The notes beneath the pieces were generated by a model. The model saw only the letters and a program-made list of their open reading frames with translations, had not been told where the DNA came from and did not search any database. Positions 36,833 to 44,773 of a DNA stretch of 64,000 nucleotides are shown here, piece by piece. Numbering within the stretch: the first letter of the stretch is position 1; every line of letters starts with the position of its first letter. The position numbers and the translations under genes were made by a program. The stretch comes from Acidimicrobiales bacterium (GTDB taxonomy: Bacteria > Actinomycetota > Acidimicrobiia > Acidimicrobiales > UBA8592), in NCBI GenBank assembly GCA_013912105.1, contig JACERY010000001.1, forward strand, positions 62,001 through 126,000. The letters run 5' to 3'.

Positions 36833-37573
36833 TCAGTTTCTTCTAGCAATTTCATAGCAAGCAACTGCCGCAGAAGCAGCTACGTTCAGAGACTCAATAC
36901 CATTTTGTAATGGGATAGAAATTGTTCTAGTGCAGAATGAAAGCACTTCCTTGCTTATGCCTATTGTTTCATTACCCAAAACAAGCACTACTCGCTTAGG
37001 CAAATCGGTCTCGAAAATGTTATCTCCACGCATCCCAAGACTAAGAATTTCAAATCTCTCGTTGACGAGCTGATTGACTGCATTGAAGGCTGAATCGACA
37101 CGTAAAATTGGAGCTTTAAAAGCTGTGCCGGCTGAGGCTTTTATTGCGACTGGATTAATAGAGGCAGTACCTTTTTCAGGAACAACTATTCCATCAAGTC
37201 CAGCAGCTGTCGCAGTTCGCAAAATCATGCCCAAATTTGAAGGATTATGAATCCCATCGAGTAGCAACAAAACTGTTTCATGATCTCTTCCATTTCGCTG
37301 AGGAAGAAAACTTGATAATGCCTGCATTTTTTTTGCACGAATATCGGCCGCAACTCCTTGATGTTGGCCGCTTCTAGTTAGTGCGGCAACACGATTTTCT
37401 GAAACAATTTCTACGCTAACTCCATTCTCTGCTGCTAACTGTTTAATTTTCTGCACTACCTCACCTGTTGCTTTTTTTGAAATATGCAACTGAGCTATTT
37501 CTTCTCCAGACATAAGTGCTTCTAAAACAGGTTTTCTTCCATGTAATGTAAGATACCTATCACGAAGTGACAT
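36833..37573 (-). CDS. rlmB: 23S rRNA (guanosine-2'-O-)-methyltransferase RlmB
   Basis: A SPOUT (TrmH-type) methyltransferase of 246 residues. The N-terminal L30e-like substrate-binding domain begins LHGRKPVLEAL. The trefoil-knot domain has DGIHNPSNLGMILRTATAAG (motif 1), VLGNETIGIS (motif 2) and IPLQNGIESLNVAASAAVACYE (motif 3, quoted in two overlapping parts: IPLQNGIESLNV and AASAAVACYE). These are the S-adenosylmethionine-binding motifs of the family. It is convergent with cysS, 8 bases between stops. Confidence 0.93.
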   Translation of the reverse strand: MSLRDRYLTLHGRKPVLEALMSGEEIAQLHISKKATGEVVQKIKQLAAENGVSVEIVSENRVAALTRSGQHQGVAADIRAKKMQALSSFLPQRNGRDHETVLLLLDGIHNPSNLGMILRTATAAGLDGIVVPEKGTASINPVAIKASAGTAFKAPILRVDSAFNAVNQLVNERFEILSLGMRGDNIFETDLPKRVVLVLGNETIGISKEVLSFCTRTISIPLQNGIESLNVAASAAVACYEIARRN

Positions 37574-37686
37574 CTCTCCATGGTGTCACATTATGTATAG
37601 GTTCTGTATCTTATCAATATCTTCTTGGTGTATTCATCGAGTTGAATCTTCGTGTAACGTCAATACAGACACAGTTGAGGTATCCG

Positions 37687-38079
37687 ATGCCAAAAAATGA
37701 CACGCTCCCTAAAAGCCTTCAGAAACGGGAACTAGTTCGCGCTGCTGTTGACCTCAAAGGCGTTCCAGAAGGAACGTCTGGAAGAGTAATTATTTCTAAT
37801 GGACTCGATTGGGTCCGGTATTGGGTGGCCTTTGATAATGGCGTTGAACTAGGTAGTTTGCACAGAGATAAGTTGGTTCGTGGAAGTGAGTGGGATGACT
37901 ATCTAGCTCAAAGAGATTCTGCTGAGGAAACAGAAACTGAGAGTAATGAAGATTCCGAAGTCGAAAACGCTGGCGAAGCCGCTTCTGGCGGCGGAGTTGA
38001 AGTTAACGGGGTTCTTGTTCCACAGCTTCTGCTGGACCGAAGTCAGGCTGCTTTAGAACGATTCGGTGTTTCTCGTTAA
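37687..38079 (+). CDS. Small conserved hypothetical protein with an acidic tail
   Basis: A protein of 130 residues. The start is ATG at 37687, preceded by TTGAGGT; further upstream in-frame ATGs lie in rlmB's promoter region and give a non-conserved leader. Residues 12-60 form a compact beta-rich block (ELVRAAVDLKGVPEGTSGRV, then WVRYWVAFDNGVELGSLHRD) resembling small SH3/KOW or NifZ-like folds. Residues 70-95 are acidic and Ser/Glu-rich. The C-terminus VLVPQLLLDRSQAALERFG is probably helical. No function can be assigned. It is convergent with the FKBP lipoprotein, 1 base between stops. Confidence 0.7.
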   Translation: MPKNDTLPKSLQKRELVRAAVDLKGVPEGTSGRVIISNGLDWVRYWVAFDNGVELGSLHRDKLVRGSEWDDYLAQRDSAEETETESNEDSEVENAGEAASGGGVEVNGVLVPQLLLDRSQAALERFGVSR

Positions 38080-38080
38080 A

Positions 38081-39034
38081 TCAACGCAGTGGATGAACTC
38101 CAAGTAAATCCACTGTGAAGATTAAAGTCTCATTTGGCGCTATCAAACCGTCGCCTGCACCGTTAGCTCCATAAGCGAGATTCGGAGGAATTACTATAGT
38201 CCGCCGTCCTCCTACTTGCATACCAAGCATTCCTTGATCTAACCCGTCGATAACGTTCCCAGATCCGGAAATATAACCGATGAATTCTGACCGACCTCTG
38301 TCCCAGGATGAGTCGAACTGTTCTCCTGTTGATTGAGAAACTCCGACATAATGAATATAGACAACGGACCCAATTGTTACTTTCTTACCTTGACCCAACA
38401 GATTATCTACTGAGAAGAGCTCTTCTGAGGGCATGTTGGGCACATCTACATTCGGTTTCAAAAGATTTTGGGGAACGGCTGCTAATAGGTCGACTGTAAA
38501 TACAAGAGTTTCATTTGGACCGATAGACCCTGATCCAGAACCTGATTCACCATATGCCATTTCTGGCGGGATGGTGAGAGTTCTTCGTCCCCCTACTGCC
38601 ATTCCGGGTATTCCCTCATCCCATCCCTTTATAACTCTTCCGGCACCAAGTTCGAATGGAAATGGCTGGCCCCGATCCCATGATGCGTCAAACTGCAAAC
38701 CAGTTGAATAAGACACCCCGACATAATCCATTATCAAGTAATCCCCAGTTGCTACTTCAGGGCCGTCGCCGATAACGATATCTTCAATCTCTAAGACTGA
38801 CGTTGGAGAGGAATCGGGTATGACTACAAGAGGCTTTGATCGAAGATCTTGATTATCAACGTCACCAGATGGTGTTGGAGTAGGGACTGCTATGGGCGTT
38901 ATGTCTTGGGTATCAGTCAGTGCCGGTTCGCTACTAACCTGACCCAATCCATCATCACTATTCCCACATGATGCCAGAACTAAACAACTGATTATGATGC
39001 TTGCTATTTTCATCGGAGATTTTTTATACGACAC
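38081..39034 (-). CDS. Lipoprotein with two FKBP-type peptidyl-prolyl isomerase domains
   Basis: An exported folding factor of 317 residues. A hydrophobic segment ends in the lipobox LASC, so the mature protein is anchored in the membrane. Residues about 25-80 form a Pro/Thr/Ser-rich linker. Two FKBP domains follow. The first has YLIMDYVGVSYSTGLQFDAS, GWDEGIPGMAVGGRRTLTIP and AYGESGSGS. The second has VYIHYVGVSQSTGEQFDSS, GLDQGMLGMQVGGRRTIVIP and AYGANGAG. GTG at 39034 is preferred because an AAAGGA box lies at the right distance, while ATG 39013 has none. The duplicated domain suggests an origin by internal duplication. Confidence 0.9.
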   Translation of the reverse strand: MSYKKSPMKIASIIISCLVLASCGNSDDGLGQVSSEPALTDTQDITPIAVPTPTPSGDVDNQDLRSKPLVVIPDSSPTSVLEIEDIVIGDGPEVATGDYLIMDYVGVSYSTGLQFDASWDRGQPFPFELGAGRVIKGWDEGIPGMAVGGRRTLTIPPEMAYGESGSGSGSIGPNETLVFTVDLLAAVPQNLLKPNVDVPNMPSEELFSVDNLLGQGKKVTIGSVVYIHYVGVSQSTGEQFDSSWDRGRSEFIGYISGSGNVIDGLDQGMLGMQVGGRRTIVIPPNLAYGANGAGDGLIAPNETLIFTVDLLGVHPLR

Positions 39035-39136
39035 AGCATTCCTTTTGTTTTCTTAACTGCATTGATCGTAGTCGTGATTACCAAGTATATAGACCACAAT
39101 GTCCGCCATTAGGTTAAAGTCGTATACGGGAGAAAA

Positions 39137-39979
39137 ATGACTACCTCATCTTTGGTTTTAATGGCGGCAGGGCTTGGCAGCAGGTTTGGTGGTGTTAAGC
39201 AGCTCGCGCGTATAGGGGTTAATGGAGAAAGCATCCTTGATTTCACGATTCAAGATGCTCTTTCCGAAGGAATTTCTCACGTAGTCGTAATTGTTAGAAG
39301 CGATATCGCTGATGATATGAGGTTACATCTTGAGACCATCCATGGCGATAAACTGAATGTTGATTTCGTCTTACAGGATCTTTCTGGTCCACCTCGAGAG
39401 AAACCATGGGGAACTGCACATGCAGTCGTATCAGCGGCAGAATACATATCAAAACCTTTTATTTTGGCAAATGCTGATGATTACTATGGAAAGACCTCAA
39501 TTTCACTCGCTGCTAATCAGCTAGCTTTAACCAACGAAGCAAAGGGAGGATTAGTTTCCTTTGAGTTAGCGAATACACTTTCGGAGACTGGGTCCGTCAC
39601 GCGTGGTATTTGTTCAGTTGAAGATAGCCAGTTGCAACACATTAAAGAAACCGAAGGGTTATCTTTTAGCGAAGAGAATGACAAGATTCTCGATAAAGAT
39701 GGAAATACGTTCGACGCGAGAACCCCAGTTTCAATGAATCTTTGGTGCTTTGATTCTTCTATGATTGACCTGCTCAAGTTGCAGTGGGAAAAATTTCTTG
39801 AGTCCAACAGCCAATCAATTTCAGCAGAGTGCCTTCTCCCTTCATGTGTCGCTCAGATTATGGAATCAGATGATTACGAAGTAGAAGTAGTGGCAAGTTC
39901 TTCAACTTGGACTGGCATAACCAATCCAGAGGATCTAGCGAAAGTAAAGAGGAATATAATAGGACTACGCGGTAAGTAG
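39137..39979 (+). CDS. Sugar-nucleotidyltransferase-like protein
   Basis: A 280-residue protein of the NTP_transferase superfamily. The N-terminal nucleotide-binding loop LMAAGLGSRFGGVKQLARIG matches the signature GxGxRxxxxxxK. DDYYGKTS supplies the metal-binding Asp residues. Such enzymes join a sugar-1-phosphate to an NTP. The sugar is unknown and no partner gene of a nucleotide-sugar pathway is adjacent. A GGGAG box precedes the ATG. It is convergent with the histidine kinase. Confidence 0.82.
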   Translation: MTTSSLVLMAAGLGSRFGGVKQLARIGVNGESILDFTIQDALSEGISHVVVIVRSDIADDMRLHLETIHGDKLNVDFVLQDLSGPPREKPWGTAHAVVSAAEYISKPFILANADDYYGKTSISLAANQLALTNEAKGGLVSFELANTLSETGSVTRGICSVEDSQLQHIKETEGLSFSEENDKILDKDGNTFDARTPVSMNLWCFDSSMIDLLKLQWEKFLESNSQSISAECLLPSCVAQIMESDDYEVEVVASSSTWTGITNPEDLAKVKRNIIGLRGK

Positions 39980-39983
39980 CTAT

Positions 39984-41339
39984 TTAGATAAGGAAACCGA
40001 CAATAGCACCAGGCCCCGTATCTGGTTTCTCTATAAAAACTTCGCCTCCATGACCCTGAACAATCTCATAAACAATCGAAAGGCCCAGACCTGAACCAGG
40101 AAGATTCCTTGTTTCCAATGACCTATAAAACCGGTCAAAAAGACGGGGCTTATCGGAATCTAGAATTCCTGAACCGAAGTCGCGAACCGAAATTCTTCCG
40201 TCTTGAATATTGACAAAGATCTCTGAAGTCTCAGGGCTAAATTTTATCGCATTATCAATTAAGTTTGAGATAGCCCTATCAATACTCGAACGCTGTATAT
40301 ACCTAACTGATTTTCCAACTGATGAAAGGGCAATGACCCTTCCAGATCGTCGTATGTACTTCTCGACGACTTCTCTGGCGACGTCAGATAAGTCAACATC
40401 TTCAAACTCTTCTTTTGCGTGGGAGGTAGCTATCGCCAAATCAACTATCTCCTCCACAAGAATACTTAATTCCTCTATTTCTCGCCTTAAATCAGCGATA
40501 ATTAGATTTCTTTCCTTCTCATCAAGTGACTGTGTCCTTGAAAGAATTTCAATATTGGTCCGAAGGCTAGTCAAAGGTGTTCTCAATTCATGGCTAGCAT
40601 CAGCTACCAATCTACGTTGTTGTTCACGAGAGGTTGAAAGTGCCTCCAACATAACATTGAAGCTATTTGCTAATGCCTTTACTTCTAAATCTCCAACCTC
40701 TGGATCAATGAAAGCTTGAAGGTCTTGAGTTTCCGCAACATGCTCAGCGGCTTTAGAAAGGTTAGATATAGGTTTCGTTAATCTCGATGCGAGGAACCAG
40801 CCTAAAAGAATCACTAGCACAAGTCCTGCTAGCCCAATAAAGATAAAGTTTCTGATCATCCCTGATACGGCATCATTCACTTCCGACAAGTTTCTAGCGA
40901 CCTGAACTACTCCACCTCCTCGTAACGATCTAGAAATCAATCGATACTCAACCTCACCAATTTCAACGGTTCTTGCGTTCGTAAGTCTCGAAAAGTCACT
41001 TTTTTCAATGGCCAAGCGCTTTTCTGATTCACCTATGGGCAATTTAAATGGGTAAGCGACAATAGCCTTGCCATTGACATTAACTATTTGAACAATAGAA
41101 TCCGGTTCTGGAACAAAACGATCTGAGGCCTTGAGTTGGGCTAAATTCTGTTCTAGTTGACGCTTTGAATCTGGTCCACTGGCTAAATTCACTAAACCTG
41201 TAACTCGATTTTCAAGGAAATCATCAACTTCGTCTATGAGATTTCTCTCTGCGGATCCAACTGCTAAAAATCCTGAAACTGTAACGATCAGAATCATAAG
41301 AAATGCGAAAGTCATTGTTAATTGGGTACGTAAACTCAT
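39984..41339 (-). CDS. Two-component sensor histidine kinase (MprB/HAMP type)
   Basis: A membrane kinase of 451 residues. Transmembrane segments lie at residues about 8-28 and 165-187, enclosing an extracytoplasmic sensor of about 135 residues. A HAMP domain begins at FLASRLTKPISNLSKA. The dimerisation and phosphoacceptor helix has DASHELRTPLTSLRTN with the phosphorylated His. The ATPase motifs are LIDNAIKFS (N box), VRDFGSGI (G1), LFDRFYRS (F box) and SGLGLSIVYEIVQGHGG (G2). It is translated directly after its regulator, with the regulator stop overlapping its ATG (TAATG). The signal sensed is unknown; the arrangement resembles mycobacterial MprAB. Confidence 0.92.
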   Translation of the reverse strand: MSLRTQLTMTFAFLMILIVTVSGFLAVGSAERNLIDEVDDFLENRVTGLVNLASGPDSKRQLEQNLAQLKASDRFVPEPDSIVQIVNVNGKAIVAYPFKLPIGESEKRLAIEKSDFSRLTNARTVEIGEVEYRLISRSLRGGGVVQVARNLSEVNDAVSGMIRNFIFIGLAGLVLVILLGWFLASRLTKPISNLSKAAEHVAETQDLQAFIDPEVGDLEVKALANSFNVMLEALSTSREQQRRLVADASHELRTPLTSLRTNIEILSRTQSLDEKERNLIIADLRREIEELSILVEEIVDLAIATSHAKEEFEDVDLSDVAREVVEKYIRRSGRVIALSSVGKSVRYIQRSSIDRAISNLIDNAIKFSPETSEIFVNIQDGRISVRDFGSGILDSDKPRLFDRFYRSLETRNLPGSGLGLSIVYEIVQGHGGEVFIEKPDTGPGAIVGFLI

Positions 41340-42028
41340 TATTTCCTTAAGCAGTACCCAATACCGCGTATTGTGTGAATTAACTTTTGTGAAGGATCAT
41401 TATCAACTTTGCGTCGGAGATAACCTACATAGACATCTAACGATTTTGAGTTCGTTTCAAAATCAAACCCCCAAATTTCGTCGTAAATCATTTCACGAGT
41501 AAGAACCACATTCTCATTTCTCATGAGGAGTTCTAATAGATCGAATTCGGTTTTGGTTAAGTCCAATTCACGGCCCTCCCTTAGAACTTGTCTTGTTTCT
41601 ATATTGAGAACGAGATTAGAGACGACGTAACTCTTAGATTTCGTATCGCTTGCATTTCTGCGAAGCAATGCACGAATACGAGCTAAGAGTTCATCTAGAG
41701 CAAAAGGTTTTGCTAGGTAATCATCTGCGCCTGCGTCGAGCCCTGAAACTCTATCAGATACTTGATGACGGGCAGTTAAGATTAAAATCGGCGTTTTATC
41801 ACCTTGCCTACGAAGAGTTCTACACACTGATAGGCCATCAAGGATAGGCATCATCACGTCAAGAATATATAAATCTGGTGGTGTTACCGAAGCTATTTCT
41901 AACGCTTGTTCACCGTTAGAGGACATGAGAACTTGATATCCTTCCAAACGCAAGGCCCGTTCAAGCGACTTTCGGACAGCGTTGTCATCCTCAGCGACAA
42001 GGATTTTTTTTTCGGGTTTCATATTCAT
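41339..42028 (-). CDS. OmpR-family response regulator
   Basis: A DNA-binding response regulator of 229 residues. Receiver domain: acidic DD after VAED, phosphoacceptor Asp in LYILDVMMP, and Lys in YLAKPFALDELLARIRAL. The C-terminal winged helix has LTKTEFDLLELLMRN and SLDVYVGYLRRKVD with RTIRGIGYCLRK-type ending (HTIRGIGYCLRK). It is co-transcribed with the sensor kinase downstream, and its own promoter lies in the about 84-base gap behind the ABC-AceK fusion gene. Its targets are unknown. Confidence 0.93.
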   Translation of the reverse strand: MNMKPEKKILVAEDDNAVRKSLERALRLEGYQVLMSSNGEQALEIASVTPPDLYILDVMMPILDGLSVCRTLRRQGDKTPILILTARHQVSDRVSGLDAGADDYLAKPFALDELLARIRALLRRNASDTKSKSYVVSNLVLNIETRQVLREGRELDLTKTEFDLLELLMRNENVVLTREMIYDEIWGFDFETNSKSLDVYVGYLRRKVDNDPSQKLIHTIRGIGYCLRK

Positions 42029-42112
42029 TTGTTAATTCTGTGCTGAGAAAGACCTCTTAGCTACTCTTTCTAGATGTTCTTAATGAATTCTTACAAAAAT
42101 GCTTACCGTTTT

Positions 42113-44596
42113 CTAGGCAAATCTAACCTCTTCTGGATAAGGAAAGAATTCTGGAGCCTCTACTCGTTCGTGTTGTTTTTGCAGATTGATCCAAGTCTGT
42201 GGGTCACATAAGTCGCCGTGGACCTCATCGAATTCTTCCCTTACTGACTTTGGGAATCTAAAGAATTGTTTAAATTCCTCAGGGAAAACATCATTTGCGC
42301 CAACAGCAAACCACGGTTGAGAAGACATCTCATCTTCAAGAGACCTTGCTTCTGGGATTGAACGAAATGTGACCTCCTGTAAAAGGGTTAGCTCATCGTA
42401 ATCATAAAATACGACACTGCCATGGCGGGTAACGCCGAAATTTTTTGTGAATAAGTCACCGGGAAAAATATTTGCAGCGCATAAATCCTTTATCGCATAA
42501 CCATAGTCAAGTGATGCTGCGGTAATAAGACTCTCCGGCATTTCGTGTAGATAAAGGTCAAGTGGGTAGACGCGCCGCTCTGTATACAAGTGATGAATTA
42601 TCACATCAGAATCTGTAATCGTAATTGAACGCGATGCTTCGAGAGCTAATTCTTCGAGAAGTTCTTCACTAAAGCGTTCACGGGGAAATGCTAAATCTTC
42701 AAATACTTGCGCATCAACCATTCGGCCAACTCGGTCATGCGCAAAGACCATCTTGTACTTATCCATCACCTGAGACCTAGTGACTTTTTTTGATGGGGGA
42801 AACGTGTCCTTAATAACTTTAAAGACTACGCCAAAGGAAGGAAGAGTAAATACCGTCATGACCATACCGGGTACTCCGCGAGCATGTTCAAAACGATCCG
42901 TCGAATTCGAGAGATGCCTATAAATAGCTCGGAAAAGGCTTGTCTTCCCATGCGCACTATAACCAATGGCGGTATAAAGTTCTGCAACAGGTTTTAGAGG
43001 AATAAGTGTTTTGATAAAAGCTACGATTGCACCAGGCTCTTGAGTGTCGACATGAAAGTACGACCTAGTGAAGCCGAAGATTCTACTCGTAAGATTCTCA
43101 GTGAGAAGAACAGCATCACAAAGAATGCCTTCTTCAACTGAACGTAACGGAATAATTAGAGGTGAAACACGAGTTAGATGCCGGATACGACCTACTAGAT
43201 AAGCCCCTCGGTTCCTGTAGAAAACAGGTCGCAAGATGTCTATCTCTACTGGCATTGTAGATTCCCAAGTCTCGGCAAGATGTTTCTCTATAGCTCCGGC
43301 GATATTTTCAGCATCCTTCTTTATATCAATCCAATCATTACCTAAGTCAAAGGCGTTAAGCACGGACTCTATAAGTTTGCTCGTAGTTGTCCTCAGCCTG
43401 AAAGTGAGCACTTCCCCTTGTCCTGGATCAACAATTGGTAATGCGATTCCGCCGAACCAGCGAAATTCAAGATCGTCATCAAACCCAACCATTGTAAACA
43501 GTCGCCTTGTCACCGAGTTAAAAAAGGTTTCTGCTAACTCTGAAGCTGAACTCCAAGCAATAGCCTGAGCGAAAAGGTGCCGAGCACTAACCCATATCTG
43601 CCTTTTTATAACTTCGGATTGCTCGTCTACTAAGTCTGAAATCTTTTCAACGCAACCATTAACACTTTGCCTATGCAGAAGAAGCCTTATTTGAGAATTA
43701 ATTTGCTGTTGAGAGAACTCCCGCAATGCAAAATTGCTTTTCGCCCTTTGGGTTACTTGTTGGAACTCGCTCCGATATATCTCAAATGCTTCTGCAACAC
43801 ACAATGCTATTTCCTTGGCAGTATCAAAGTCAGTTGTCTTATTAGTAAAAATTTTCTCTGCATTTTCGGTCGTAATTACAATTCCATCCTTGGAATTTTG
43901 ACTCCTGGCTCTCCTTCTAAGCCAACTTGGAGATAGAGCTGCAGGAATATCAACGCCGAACTGTTTGAGCAACTCACTATCGGTAAGAATGTCAATCGTT
44001 TGACCAGTTGCTACTATTTCTCCTTCATTAAGAACAATAACTTTCTGACAGGTCTCTATAGCTAAGGTGATATCTGCTGTAAAAACTAAGAGAGCTTCAT
44101 CTCTGTTTGCTAAAGCAGAAACCAACGAATCTCCTGCCCTAACATCTAGCATTGCTGAAGGAGCATCGAGGAGCAGCACAGCGGGCTTTCTTTCTAATTG
44201 AGCTGCCAAAGAAACCCGATACAACTCTCCCCCGCTAAGTTTACCAATCTTTCGATTTACAATTTCAGTATTAAGATTGACATTGGTAACAATTTGCTCC
44301 GGTTCTCCACCACAAATCGCTTGCAAAACTGATGCGACGGTCTCATCGCTATTAAACCTTCGTAGATCAGTAGCAATACCAATATCTTCAGGACGATTAC
44401 ATTTCCCTGAAATCAAACCACTCGTTGGTTCCAAGCGCCCAGAAATAATTTTTGCCAAGGTGCTTTTCCCACTCCCGTTACCGCCAACGATTGCTATTCT
44501 GTCTCCTTCATTCACTGAAAAACTAATCTTACGCAAGCCAAGACCATCGTCATGCCCGAAACAAATATCTTCAAGTGAAAGGAGTGATTGATCCAC
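42113..44596 (-). CDS. aceK: Fusion of a degenerate ABC ATPase domain with isocitrate dehydrogenase kinase/phosphatase
   Basis: An 827-residue protein in one unbroken frame. Residues 1-215 are an ABC-transporter-like ATPase domain: Walker A GGNGSGKST (38-46) and signature LSGGE (120-124). The Walker B region reads LLLDAPSA, so the catalytic Glu is Ala145, and the switch region reads FTADI instead of THD. Residues about 235-827 match AceK: SYFHVDTQEPGAIVAFIKT, the ATP loop SAHGKTSLFR, VVFKVIKD with Lys593, HDRVGRM, IFPGDLFTKNFGVTRHG and YDYDE. Asp714, Asn719 and Asp732 align by spacing with E. coli Asp457, Asn462 and Asp475, so the kinase/phosphatase site is intact. AceK switches isocitrate flux between TCA cycle and glyoxylate bypass. 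The start is GTG. Confidence 0.9.
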   Translation of the reverse strand: MDQSLLSLEDICFGHDDGLGLRKISFSVNEGDRIAIVGGNGSGKSTLAKIISGRLEPTSGLISGKCNRPEDIGIATDLRRFNSDETVASVLQAICGGEPEQIVTNVNLNTEIVNRKIGKLSGGELYRVSLAAQLERKPAVLLLDAPSAMLDVRAGDSLVSALANRDEALLVFTADITLAIETCQKVIVLNEGEIVATGQTIDILTDSELLKQFGVDIPAALSPSWLRRRARSQNSKDGIVITTENAEKIFTNKTTDFDTAKEIALCVAEAFEIYRSEFQQVTQRAKSNFALREFSQQQINSQIRLLLHRQSVNGCVEKISDLVDEQSEVIKRQIWVSARHLFAQAIAWSSASELAETFFNSVTRRLFTMVGFDDDLEFRWFGGIALPIVDPGQGEVLTFRLRTTTSKLIESVLNAFDLGNDWIDIKKDAENIAGAIEKHLAETWESTMPVEIDILRPVFYRNRGAYLVGRIRHLTRVSPLIIPLRSVEEGILCDAVLLTENLTSRIFGFTRSYFHVDTQEPGAIVAFIKTLIPLKPVAELYTAIGYSAHGKTSLFRAIYRHLSNSTDRFEHARGVPGMVMTVFTLPSFGVVFKVIKDTFPPSKKVTRSQVMDKYKMVFAHDRVGRMVDAQVFEDLAFPRERFSEELLEELALEASRSITITDSDVIIHHLYTERRVYPLDLYLHEMPESLITAASLDYGYAIKDLCAANIFPGDLFTKNFGVTRHGSVVFYDYDELTLLQEVTFRSIPEARSLEDEMSSQPWFAVGANDVFPEEFKQFFRFPKSVREEFDEVHGDLCDPQTWINLQKQHERVEAPEFFPYPEEVRFA

Positions 44597-44773
44597 ATGT
44601 AGATACTGCCCTATTTTTTAAACGAATAGGTTACTAACGAGAATTTTTCTTTTTATGTCGAAAACATTAAAATCATAATGAGATTGTGCTTTGACTTGCG
44701 TATTCGTTGACGACAAACAAGACTGTTGCAAACTCATTTATCCAGGGGATCTGGACTAGGAAAGGGTCTTTGC

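Noticed and set aside
38087..38115. Inverted repeat CAGTGGAT/ATCCACTG as a terminator between the convergent genes at 37687 and 38081
   Set aside because: It lies inside the last codons of the FKBP lipoprotein gene, has a 13-base loop and no U tract.
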